Origin: Chloroflexota bacterium
Lineage (GTDB): Bacteria; Chloroflexota; Anaerolineae; Promineifilales; Promineifilaceae
DNA length: 64,000 nucleotides
Direction of reading: 5' to 3'
Assembly: GCA_020629055.1 (NCBI GenBank)
Contig: JAHDEB010000009.1
Location: 1-64,000, forward strand
In this document: positions 54,987 through 63,781 of the stretch, piece after piece
Layout of the letters: each line of letters begins with the position of its first letter
How positions within the stretch are numbered: the stretch's first letter is position 1
Program-made: the position numbers and the translations under genes
The notes under the pieces: generated by a model
The model's input: only the letters and a program-made list of their open reading frames with translations
Database searches by the model: none
Told to the model about the DNA's origin: nothing

Positions 54987-56376
54987 TCTTTCCAATAGAG
55001 AAAAATCGATCGGACTTCTTTTTACGCTTTGGCTGCTGCTTATCCCGCTGCCCCTTTTTAACCCGATTTATCGGCTAGACTACGAGCCCTACTACTATCA
55101 ATTTAGCAGTTTTAGCCTCTATCCCAACCAGTTAGTGGCCCTATTGCTAGCTGGAAGCGCATTTGCCTTTTACGGGCGAAAAATCGATCTCCGGCCGAGG
55201 CTTGTCACCCTACCACTCGCACTGCTCTGCGTGCTTACTTTGTTAACCGCCCCCTGGGCCACCGTTAGTGGCTCGTTGGCCGTTGTGATGTTTGTTCGCA
55301 TGAGCATCGCCTTGGTCCTATTTTTTGCCCTTAAAACCGTTCCAATTAGCCCGCAAACGCTTTTACGCGCATTGCTCCTCTTTTTAGCCGTTCAAGGGAT
55401 CTTAGCAACGGTTCAATATGTGATCCAAGATGATCTTGGGTTGAGATGGCTGGGGGAATTTGATTTACGGGCTGAACCTGGGGGTGGCAGTATTATTTTT
55501 GGCAGAGACGAATATTGGTTGCGCAGCTATGGGCTCACACCGCACCCTAATATTCTAGGGGGCTTTGCCGCTTCCGCATTGGCGGCCGCCCTGTTTTTAT
55601 GGGATGAGACCGCCCCGGCCGTGCGTCGTTGGCAATTTATGGGCTCAATTTTCTTTGGGACGATGGCCCTGCTACTCACGTTTTCTCGATCGGCGTGGTT
55701 GGGCGCTGCGGCCGCCTGTACCTTTGCCTTAGGATTCCAACTTCTCAACTCGCTTGCTCCGCAAAAGCGCACGCCCAAATTAACCAGCCACACACTCATT
55801 CGCACAATCGCTTCACAGCTGATTCCAATCGCCTGCGCCGTTGGTTTGTTCATGATGCTTGCGTGGCCCGCGTTACAAGCCCGATTCCGGCCGCTACCCA
55901 ATCAAACAGTCACCCAATCAGTTGGTGAACGGCAGCTGCTGCATAATCTTGCTTTCGAGATCATTGGCGACCGGCCGATTTTTGGCATTGGCGCCGGTAA
56001 TTTTGGCCCCGTCATGCTCGACCATCCCGACCGGGAAACATTCCCGAACATTCATCCGGTACACAATGTGCCGCTGTTGCTTTGGGCCGAGCTGGGTGTG
56101 CTGGGCGGTTTGAGCTGGCTTACCCTGATGTTGATACCGGCCGTTTTTGTGTTAAGCGCATGGCGCAACGGTCGGCTAACCCCATGGCTGCTGGGGACGG
56201 CAGCCGCACTGCTTGCTTTGGCCGTTGTCGACCTGTTCGACTATTACAGTTGGGGATGGCCCCATGGGTTAACTTGGCGCTGGATGTGGTTTGGCCTTTT
56301 GGTTAATCACCAAATAAACCGGCCGTCTCATGAACCGGGTCCGGATCTTCCCGCCGTATCGCCCGCTCACGGGTAA
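54967..56376 (+). CDS. O-antigen ligase (Wzy/WaaL) family membrane protein
   Basis: Multi-TM; 'LTFSRSAWLGAAAACTF', 'DRPIFGIGAGNFGPVMLDHP...PVHNVPLLLWAELGVLGGLSWL'. Confidence 0.88.
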   Translation: MTFLRTNLSNREKSIGLLFTLWLLLIPLPLFNPIYRLDYEPYYYQFSSFSLYPNQLVALLLAGSAFAFYGRKIDLRPRLVTLPLALLCVLTLLTAPWATVSGSLAVVMFVRMSIALVLFFALKTVPISPQTLLRALLLFLAVQGILATVQYVIQDDLGLRWLGEFDLRAEPGGGSIIFGRDEYWLRSYGLTPHPNILGGFAASALAAALFLWDETAPAVRRWQFMGSIFFGTMALLLTFSRSAWLGAAAACTFALGFQLLNSLAPQKRTPKLTSHTLIRTIASQLIPIACAVGLFMMLAWPALQARFRPLPNQTVTQSVGERQLLHNLAFEIIGDRPIFGIGAGNFGPVMLDHPDRETFPNIHPVHNVPLLLWAELGVLGGLSWLTLMLIPAVFVLSAWRNGRLTPWLLGTAAALLALAVVDLFDYYSWGWPHGLTWRWMWFGLLVNHQINRPSHEPGPDLPAVSPAHG

Positions 56377-57850
56377 ATTTCATACGCAATGTCTGAAAAA
56401 TCGTAAGACCGGAAATGTAAAACAAGCCGATGCTAAAGACCATCGCATAAAACGCGATTCCCCAATGGTCCATGCGGATCGCATAAACTGAGGTGCCAAG
56501 GCTAAATATCGCCAGTAGAAACTCCCAATATGAAAGAGAGTCAGCCTTGAGCGTATAGCGCTGGGTCATCCAAACCCGGCCCGCTTGGGACGTTGCCTTA
56601 TCCCCAAATTTAGCCGTACGTTCAAACTCCGCATTCTTTTTGGTAAAAATTTCTAAACCTGCACGCAGGGTATTTAGCATCAGCCCAGCCCCAGCCGTGG
56701 TCAAGAACAAAATGAATAAAATGTTGAAACTGAGCCGGTGTTTGGCTTGTTTCTGACCGGTTAAGAAAAAAGCGGTAGGGACCAAAGAGGTTAGGCTAAA
56801 CAAGATTGCTGCACCGCCCAAACCGATGAGCCATGGGTAAGAAGGCTGCAGCAATAAGATGATTGGATAGAGAATGACCAATCCTAAAATTAAGAAGTGG
56901 ATCGAATAGCCGGTTAGGTGAAACGTAGCCGCCATTTTATGCCAAAAGGGGATGTTTAGGCGCCAGACGTTGGGCAACAGCTTCAAAGCACATTCTAAAC
57001 TGCCTCGCGCCCAGCGATGCTGCTGGCGGCGAAACCCTTGGGCGTTAATCGGCAGCTCGGCCGGAACTTGGACATCATTCACGTAGACAGCTTCCCAGCC
57101 GTTCATCATCGTGCGGTAAGACAGATCTACATCTTCGGTGAGCGTGTCGGCCGACCAACCACCGACACTTTCGAGCGCCGTACGACGCCAAATGCCTGCG
57201 GTGCCATTAAAGTTGAAAAACAAACCGGAGCGGCTACGGGCGATTTGCTCAAGCGTAAAGTGAGCATCGATAAAGATCGACTGGGTTTTGGTTAAGATCG
57301 AATAGTTTCGGTTCAAGTGCCCCCAACGCGCCTGCACAAAGCCGATATTCGGCCGAAACCAAGGCATCATCTGTTTTAAGTAATCGGGTTCAGGGACAAA
57401 GTCAGCATCAAAAATCGCCAAGTAATCCCCTGTGGCTGAATCCATCGCATCACGTAGCGCCCCGGCCTTGTACCCATCACGGTCAGTGCGATGAAGATGG
57501 TGGATGTCTATCCCGTTCTGTTGAAGTTCGTTTACCAACTGGGCCACGATGGTTACGGTTTGATCTGTAGAGTCATCTAAGACTTGGATCTGTAATTTGT
57601 CTGCCGGGTAATCGAAGCGACTTGCCGCTTTGATAATACGCTCGGCAACATACATCTCATTGTAGATTGGCAGTTGGACAGTGACCTTGGGCCAGTCAGT
57701 TAGCTTGGTCGGTTTCGGGGCATATTGTTCACCTCGTTTCCGCATGCCCAGCCATAACATGGCGAAGCAGTGTAGACCGTAGGCAAATAGCCCGGCCGAA
57801 ACCAAGAAGTAGAGTGATGCAACGAGAATTATAGCGAGAGTTTTTAGCAT
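56303..57850 (-). CDS. Family 2 glycosyltransferase, cellulose-synthase-like
   Basis: 'VTVQLPIYNEMYVAERIIKAASRFDYPADKLQIQVLDDSTDQT', 'AIFDADFVPEPDYL', 'LTEDVDLSYR', 'QQHRWARGS'. Confidence 0.93.
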   Translation of the reverse strand: MLKTLAIILVASLYFLVSAGLFAYGLHCFAMLWLGMRKRGEQYAPKPTKLTDWPKVTVQLPIYNEMYVAERIIKAASRFDYPADKLQIQVLDDSTDQTVTIVAQLVNELQQNGIDIHHLHRTDRDGYKAGALRDAMDSATGDYLAIFDADFVPEPDYLKQMMPWFRPNIGFVQARWGHLNRNYSILTKTQSIFIDAHFTLEQIARSRSGLFFNFNGTAGIWRRTALESVGGWSADTLTEDVDLSYRTMMNGWEAVYVNDVQVPAELPINAQGFRRQQHRWARGSLECALKLLPNVWRLNIPFWHKMAATFHLTGYSIHFLILGLVILYPIILLLQPSYPWLIGLGGAAILFSLTSLVPTAFFLTGQKQAKHRLSFNILFILFLTTAGAGLMLNTLRAGLEIFTKKNAEFERTAKFGDKATSQAGRVWMTQRYTLKADSLSYWEFLLAIFSLGTSVYAIRMDHWGIAFYAMVFSIGLFYISGLTIFQTLRMKFTRERAIRREDPDPVHETAGLFGD

Positions 57851-57852
57851 AT

Positions 57853-58638
57853 TTAGTCTTTGAAAAGCCGAATGAGATTTCTGGTGACATTTTGCAGCTG
57901 CTGATCGATCATGGATTGATTAGGGGCGACCTGATGGCTGCCAGAGGCGAGTGAATCGCTAATGACCAATACGGCTGCAGCTTTTACTTTTAAAACCTGG
58001 GCAGCAGCAAATAAGCTAGCTGTTTCCATTTCAACCGCCACCATTCCTCTGGCTGCGTAATCACGCAGTTCAGCTTGGGTTTCTCGGAACGGTGCTGGTG
58101 TTGTCCATACAGCAGCTTCATAAATTGAAGGAGGTTTGCTAGAGCGAAATTCGCTCTTTTTAAATTGTTTTAATGACTTAAGGATAGATTGGTTTAATTT
58201 TAAGGAAGGGTGTGCCCATTCTGCGGCCGGCAAATAATGGTTTGAAACGGCATCATCCCGGTACGATTGCGAGGGAACCACGATGTCGCCAAAAGAGACG
58301 TTGGTGGTTAAACTGCCGGCCGTGCCGATAAGGACCATTTGCTGAACGCCCCACGCCGCCAGATATTCTAAATACGAGACGACACCTGCCCCGCCGACGC
58401 CGGTGTTGCCCAATAAACCGGCCCCACCGATAAAATAGTTTGGCGTAATGACATTGGGTGGTGTGCGGCGGCTTGATTTCCCCCAAATCAGGGCTTTAGC
58501 AAAGTTTAGAACCGTCTTGTTCATAATGATTAAGATCGTTTTGGGAGGGGCTTTCCGCTGAGAAGCCGGGTACATGCGGTCAAGCAGCGTTTGGGCAGAT
58601 AAGATCGGTTTGCTTGTGTATTTTTCAGGATGGGTCAT
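57853..58638 (-). CDS. Nucleoside phosphorylase
   Basis: 'VLIGTAGSLTTNVSFGDIVVPSQSYRDDAVS', 'GMVAVEMETASLFAAAQVLKVKAAAVLVISDSLASG'. Confidence 0.87.
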   Translation of the reverse strand: MTHPEKYTSKPILSAQTLLDRMYPASQRKAPPKTILIIMNKTVLNFAKALIWGKSSRRTPPNVITPNYFIGGAGLLGNTGVGGAGVVSYLEYLAAWGVQQMVLIGTAGSLTTNVSFGDIVVPSQSYRDDAVSNHYLPAAEWAHPSLKLNQSILKSLKQFKKSEFRSSKPPSIYEAAVWTTPAPFRETQAELRDYAARGMVAVEMETASLFAAAQVLKVKAAAVLVISDSLASGSHQVAPNQSMIDQQLQNVTRNLIRLFKD

Positions 58639-58704
58639 GCGAACTCCTTCGGACGAGAAGCAAAATGCGAGTGAACCGCCGTGCCGGTATGTGCTTTCCC
58701 GTGA

Positions 58705-59625
58705 TCATGAAAAAGCGGCCGCCTTCCGTAAAATTAAAATCGGGAACTCTGCCGCTTCTCGCTGGCCGCGTATTTTCGTTTTTAACCTGCGTACGGCCCG
58801 TCGAAAATCAGGGACCACATTGATTTTTTCGATTTGCATGTGCAGGCTGTGTTTTAGGGCCTCAATGCGGTCATGGCTTAGAAAGTTCTCGCTGTTTAAG
58901 CTGTTTGATTTAAAACCATGTTGCTTTTGGAAGTCAGCTTCACGCTCTGCGACCATTTGGCGGCCGCTGGCCCCATTTTCATAAACCGGTGTGTCTAGTA
59001 CAACGATTTGCCCATCACTTTTGATCACACGAATCGCTTCGCGCAGCGTCGTGTCATAGTCGGCCGAATAGTGCAGCGATGCGTTAAAGACAAGCAGGTC
59101 AAATTGGTCACTTTCAAGAGGCAAACGATCAAACTCCGCTTGGATCGGCACAAAATCATGATCATAGTTTGTGTGGACGCCTAATCCGTCAAAATCATTT
59201 GTGGTTAAATCGACCGCGCCGACCGTATGCCCGCGCTTTGCCATGCGATTGGCCAACCAGCCGTTGCCAGCCCCCATATCTAAAATTTTAAGTGTTGATT
59301 TAGATTCGCTTTTTTTCACAATTTCATCCACAAATAGTTGATAAGACGCAGCCCTTTGTTGCCACATCGCTGCTGCCGGGTGGTTAGACGCTGCAAAAGG
59401 TAATTGCCGGTAAAACGACCGGTCGGCCGCTTTACGCCCTTCTGCCAGCCGCACCGCCTCATATTCCTGAACAAATTGAGCGTATCGGGGCCAGCGGTCT
59501 GGGGCGATCATGCGCCAGATACCATCCACACAGTGGTATTCAACACCACTTTCTTGACACTGTAGCGTCTCGTAATCTTTCTGTAACAGCCTGGATTGGT
59601 TGACAGGGCTTACAAACTTAATCAT
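58705..59625 (-). CDS. Class I SAM-dependent methyltransferase
   Basis: 'LKILDMGAGNGWLANRMAKRGHTVGAVDLTTNDFDG'; N-terminal extension 'YETLQCQESGVEYHCVDGIWRM'. Confidence 0.85.
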   Translation of the reverse strand: MIKFVSPVNQSRLLQKDYETLQCQESGVEYHCVDGIWRMIAPDRWPRYAQFVQEYEAVRLAEGRKAADRSFYRQLPFAASNHPAAAMWQQRAASYQLFVDEIVKKSESKSTLKILDMGAGNGWLANRMAKRGHTVGAVDLTTNDFDGLGVHTNYDHDFVPIQAEFDRLPLESDQFDLLVFNASLHYSADYDTTLREAIRVIKSDGQIVVLDTPVYENGASGRQMVAEREADFQKQHGFKSNSLNSENFLSHDRIEALKHSLHMQIEKINVVPDFRRAVRRLKTKIRGQREAAEFPILILRKAAAFS

Positions 59626-60475
59626 TTGTTTTCCGTTTCATCGTTAAAATGAAAAAATCACCCATCCGATTAAATGGCCAAATGCCGGAAATCGTTTCAT
59701 CAATTTGTACCAGCCGTTTGAAAAAAGTTGGATGTTTAACGGCAAAAGTTTTGTTGTCGGCCGTTGGCGTGACGACAGACAATCCTTCTAAGCCGATGCA
59801 TTCAAATTGTGGCCCGAAATCACTTATGACCCGCCCGGCCGTAAAATACCACGTCCTAAAATCGACCCCTTCGACATTCGCCATCACACCGTTTTTGCGC
59901 AGCCGACGGGTGGCAACCCGCCAATCCTTGAAAAGCAGTGACATTTCCCAAGGGCAAATCGGGGGCATGATGACCCAAACGGCCACACCGCCCGGCCGCA
60001 ATATTTTGGGTAGATGGGTGGTGACGGTGCTTAGATCCTCGATGCAGTTGAGTCCGCCAAAGTTTGAGTAAACGGCATCGAACGGTCCATTCTCCACTTG
60101 GTCCAAATGGGTAAAAGACAACTGTTGGGCGGTCAACCTGCCTGTAAGGCGTTGTGTTTTGATTTTTGTGTGGATCGCTTCGATCATCCCATCAGCGAGA
60201 TCGGTTGCATGGACGGTGATATCTTTTTGAAGATGGAGCAGTGCGGCCGCATCTAACCCGGTGCCTGCGTTGATTTCAAGCAGATGCGCATTTTTGGGCA
60301 GGTGGCGAGTCACCGCCGCATAGACGCGCCGACGCATGCGGGTGAGATTGTCGTGGTGTTCACCAAATTGATCGTAAACGGTCGATTTGCGACTAAATGC
60401 CTCTGCAACCGGATTGCTAATTTCTGATTTGTGCATAATTTTTGACCCGGTCACTAATCCCCGACCACCGACCAC
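59618..60475 (-). CDS. Class I SAM-dependent methyltransferase
   Basis: 'AHLLEINAGTGLDAAALLHLQKDITVHATDLADGMIEAI'; a start at or downstream of 60433 (MHKSEISNPVAEAF) is plausible. Confidence 0.85.
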   Translation of the reverse strand: MVGGRGLVTGSKIMHKSEISNPVAEAFSRKSTVYDQFGEHHDNLTRMRRRVYAAVTRHLPKNAHLLEINAGTGLDAAALLHLQKDITVHATDLADGMIEAIHTKIKTQRLTGRLTAQQLSFTHLDQVENGPFDAVYSNFGGLNCIEDLSTVTTHLPKILRPGGVAVWVIMPPICPWEMSLLFKDWRVATRRLRKNGVMANVEGVDFRTWYFTAGRVISDFGPQFECIGLEGLSVVTPTADNKTFAVKHPTFFKRLVQIDETISGIWPFNRMGDFFILTMKRKTND

Positions 60476-62961
60476 TCCTGTTCAGAAGGCAACGCTGCAT
60501 CTGCGAGTGACATGTGGGGCAATGTTTCGATCGAATCATGTGGGATTTTCGCCAGCCGGTTTAACTTTGCGCGGGCCAATGGCAGTGTCGCCAGCCGATA
60601 CCCGATGGCAAGCAGCTCTCTAGCGTGGCTCAGTCTCCAGCGGCCGGGTTTATTTGCCACAGACTTGAGCATTTGCCACCCTTTTCGGCTGCGAAACTCT
60701 TTGTGCAGCACCACGTGCAACTGGCGATAAAAATCGGTTACAAACGGCCCTTTATACATCATGGCAAGGTCGGCCGAGTCGGTCCAGTTTTGCTGGTCGC
60801 CCAACTGGAGTTTCACATTTTCGTGGAAGCGAGTGCCGGGTAACGGATATGAAACCGACATCCCAACATCGTCAGGCTGGCAATCCCGCACCATTTGCAG
60901 AGTTTTTTCAATGTCTTCTCTTGTTTCGCCGGGATAGCCGAATTGCAAAAAGAAGGCGACCTTGACCCCGGCCGCGTGCAGTTGGTCGGCCGCCGCATAA
61001 ATCTGCTCGACCGTCGTCCCTTTGTCCATGCCGTTTAAAATTTTCTGAGCACCGCTTTCAGCCCCCAGCCACACGATGTCGCAACCCGCTTTGGCCAAAG
61101 CGGCCGTGTTGTCATTTTTTGCAACAATCAGGTCCGCCCGACTCAGGCATTTAAACGGGAGCTTTGCGTTGCGTGATTCAACCTCGGCCGCAAATTCTTG
61201 CCACCAGCCCGGTTTTAGCCCCATGATGTCATCGACAAACCAGATATGGTCCGGGGCGTAAGTCTCTTTTAACCAAGCCATCTCTTCAGCCACACTCGCG
61301 GCCGAACGGGCGTTGTATCGCTGCCCCCAAATCGGTTTGGCGCACCAGTTGCAGTGATACGGGCACCCCCGTGTGGTCACCATGTTCATCGAAAAATAGC
61401 CGTGGTGTTCAAGCCAAATCTGCCGATAATGTTCAACATCGATCAGATCCCATGCGGGAAAAGGGAGTCGGTCGATGTTTTTCATGGCGGGGCGACGGCC
61501 GTTTTGCACAATTTGGCCATTTTGCAAAGTAGCCAAACCGATAATTTGATCTGGTTCCGGTTGGTCTGTTTGGTTGGTTAAGCTGGCGAGCAGCTCGAGT
61601 AGCGTTTCTTCTCCCTCCCCCTGAATGACAAAATCGGCACCCGCTTTTAAGTAAAGGGCCGGATGATCGGTCGCATCTGACCCACACAAAATAACCGTTG
61701 CACCGCTCTTTTTTGCCATTTCAATCATCTCGAAAGCGGCATCTCGCATGTTGAGCAGGCACATTTTAGACAGATAATTAAAGTTATCTTCGTAGATGAC
61801 GGCGAATTTAGGATTTTTTTCAGCCAGTTTGTTTCTCCACTCAGCCGTTGATTCGGCCAGCATCCCATCAAACAGATCCACTTGATACCCGGCCTGGCGC
61901 ATTGTTGCTGCGGCGATCATTGTGCCTAGTGGGGGATACGGCTGCATTGCGGCGTAAAGTTTCGGGTCGAAGCGTAAATAGTACGATTGCCCAAATAAGA
62001 TATCTGTTTCGCCGTTTAATTGTTTTTCTTGCGATCTAGAAGGATCGGTTTGGCTCTCGATTTTTTCAACTTGTTCCATGATTTTGCTCTGATGACCGTC
62101 GATATGCCCTTTGCATTGGTCGGTTGTGAAACGGGTTTCGTCGTTGCGACCATCGGCCGAAAGTTTAATCACTTTTCGCTCCATTTCCCATCTTTCTATT
62201 CGATCTCCCAACCGGCCGTTAAGCAATCGCTCTAATAATTTAGGCCGATTAATTTCAGTAGCCGCTCGGAACGGGAAGAAGGCTTCTTGTCCGGCATTGG
62301 GTAAAAAATGCTCGGTCCACCGGTTGGCTTGCCGAAATTGAGCATAGACGTCTAGCCCGACGAGCGGAACCATTTGGCAAATTTCCCTGGTGGTATATAG
62401 ATTTTGAGTTTCGATGACTAAATTTCGGCTGGTGACAAAGTAATTGGGGCATAGAGAGATACCAACTGCGGCCGCTAACCGGACGACGCTGATGACTAAG
62501 AGCCGTGTCAGCCACAATCGGCCGGGCTGAGTCACGATAAACAGATCGATGTCAGCCTGTTTGTCCGGGTTATCAGCGGCAAGCGATCCAGTGACCGCCA
62601 CCATGCGTACAAAAGGGATCCGGCCGATGATGGTGCTAAATTTTTCAGCCTGGCGCCACAGTTTCCGGGCCCGATGATTCCGTTCAAGCCGGGTCAAGAA
62701 AATCGGGTCACGGCCGGGTAAGGCAAACCAGCCCATCGATTTGTTTTCGATCAGGCGGCCGTCTGCAACCAAGTGAATCAACCCGGTTTCAATTTGGCCC
62801 ATGTCGGCGGCTGTTTTGGTTAGATAGCGGTGTATTTCCCTCCGGTTTAACGGATGATCGAAAATGTCGGCATAGCTGACCGTATGCAAAATAGCGTCCC
62901 CTAACTGGTGGTCTGTTGTTCGCTTGTTCGTGTTTTGCTTAAGTACAGTTTGAGCATTCAT
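60454..62961 (-). CDS. Nucleotidyltransferase-like domain fused to a radical SAM protein with cobalamin-binding-like domain
   Basis: N-term 'MVAVTGSLAADNPDKQADIDLFIVTQPGRLWLTRL'; radical SAM 'TTRGCPYHCNWCAKPIWG' (CxxxCxxC); 'LGTMIAAATMRQAGYQVDLFDGM' Rossmann-like region. Confidence 0.88.
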   Translation of the reverse strand: MNAQTVLKQNTNKRTTDHQLGDAILHTVSYADIFDHPLNRREIHRYLTKTAADMGQIETGLIHLVADGRLIENKSMGWFALPGRDPIFLTRLERNHRARKLWRQAEKFSTIIGRIPFVRMVAVTGSLAADNPDKQADIDLFIVTQPGRLWLTRLLVISVVRLAAAVGISLCPNYFVTSRNLVIETQNLYTTREICQMVPLVGLDVYAQFRQANRWTEHFLPNAGQEAFFPFRAATEINRPKLLERLLNGRLGDRIERWEMERKVIKLSADGRNDETRFTTDQCKGHIDGHQSKIMEQVEKIESQTDPSRSQEKQLNGETDILFGQSYYLRFDPKLYAAMQPYPPLGTMIAAATMRQAGYQVDLFDGMLAESTAEWRNKLAEKNPKFAVIYEDNFNYLSKMCLLNMRDAAFEMIEMAKKSGATVILCGSDATDHPALYLKAGADFVIQGEGEETLLELLASLTNQTDQPEPDQIIGLATLQNGQIVQNGRRPAMKNIDRLPFPAWDLIDVEHYRQIWLEHHGYFSMNMVTTRGCPYHCNWCAKPIWGQRYNARSAASVAEEMAWLKETYAPDHIWFVDDIMGLKPGWWQEFAAEVESRNAKLPFKCLSRADLIVAKNDNTAALAKAGCDIVWLGAESGAQKILNGMDKGTTVEQIYAAADQLHAAGVKVAFFLQFGYPGETREDIEKTLQMVRDCQPDDVGMSVSYPLPGTRFHENVKLQLGDQQNWTDSADLAMMYKGPFVTDFYRQLHVVLHKEFRSRKGWQMLKSVANKPGRWRLSHARELLAIGYRLATLPLARAKLNRLAKIPHDSIETLPHMSLADAALPSEQEWSVVGD

Positions 62962-63093
62962 AGCTTTGCTTTAGGCTAACCCTGAAGAAATAAGAACCGG
63001 TTAAGTTACGATAAATAGATGTTTGTGTGTCTGATGTTTGATTTATACGCAAAGTTTTTCAATCTGGATTCAAATTAGTACAATTCAACCGGA

Positions 63094-63678
63094 ATGGCGA
63101 AATTTACGGAAGAGCAACACAAGGAAGACCTCAACCTGATCGGCCGGATTGTGGCCCGGGACGAGGCGGCTTTGCGTCAATTGGTAGACAAGTATAAGTC
63201 TCGATTGATGGGTGTTGCCTTTAATGTAATCTATTCGAAAGAATTGGCCGAAGAAATCGTCATGGATATCTTTGTGCGGGTGTGGGAAAAAGGTCATACT
63301 TTTGATGCTTCAAAAGGCAATCTGCGTGGTTGGTTGATTCAAGCCACACGCAACCGCAGCATCGATTACTTGCGCAAGTCGGGCCGACGGGTTGATGATT
63401 CCGCAGTCGGTTGGACCGATGTGCATGACAATGTGATCCCGGCCGTGGGTGGTGACCCTGAAAAGGCGACCCAGCAGGGGTATTTGGCCCAAGAGGTCCA
63501 ATCTGCCATGTCTCAACTTTCTGAAGACCAACAGCTGGTTTTGGGCTTGGCTTATTTTAAAGGGATGAGCAATAGCGAAATCGCCAGTGAAACCGGAATG
63601 CCATTGGGGACAGTTAAAACCCGCATTCGCCGTGGCATGTTAAAACTAAAAGATAGTTTGAGCACCCTAGTCCATTAG
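63094..63678 (+). CDS. ECF-type RNA polymerase sigma factor
   Basis: 'YSKELAEEIVMDIFVRVWEKGHTFDASKGNLRGWLIQATRNRSIDYLRK', 'GMSNSEIASETGMPLGTVKTRIRRGMLKL'. Confidence 0.92.
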   Translation: MAKFTEEQHKEDLNLIGRIVARDEAALRQLVDKYKSRLMGVAFNVIYSKELAEEIVMDIFVRVWEKGHTFDASKGNLRGWLIQATRNRSIDYLRKSGRRVDDSAVGWTDVHDNVIPAVGGDPEKATQQGYLAQEVQSAMSQLSEDQQLVLGLAYFKGMSNSEIASETGMPLGTVKTRIRRGMLKLKDSLSTLVH

Positions 63679-63781
63679 TCTGTTCGACTGAAGGTCTTAT
63701 TTTAGAATGAATCTGAATTTAAGCGTTGTGCGTATAAAAAGAAAAGGCTGTTGAACATGTTGCGGCCGATAAAATAATTTT

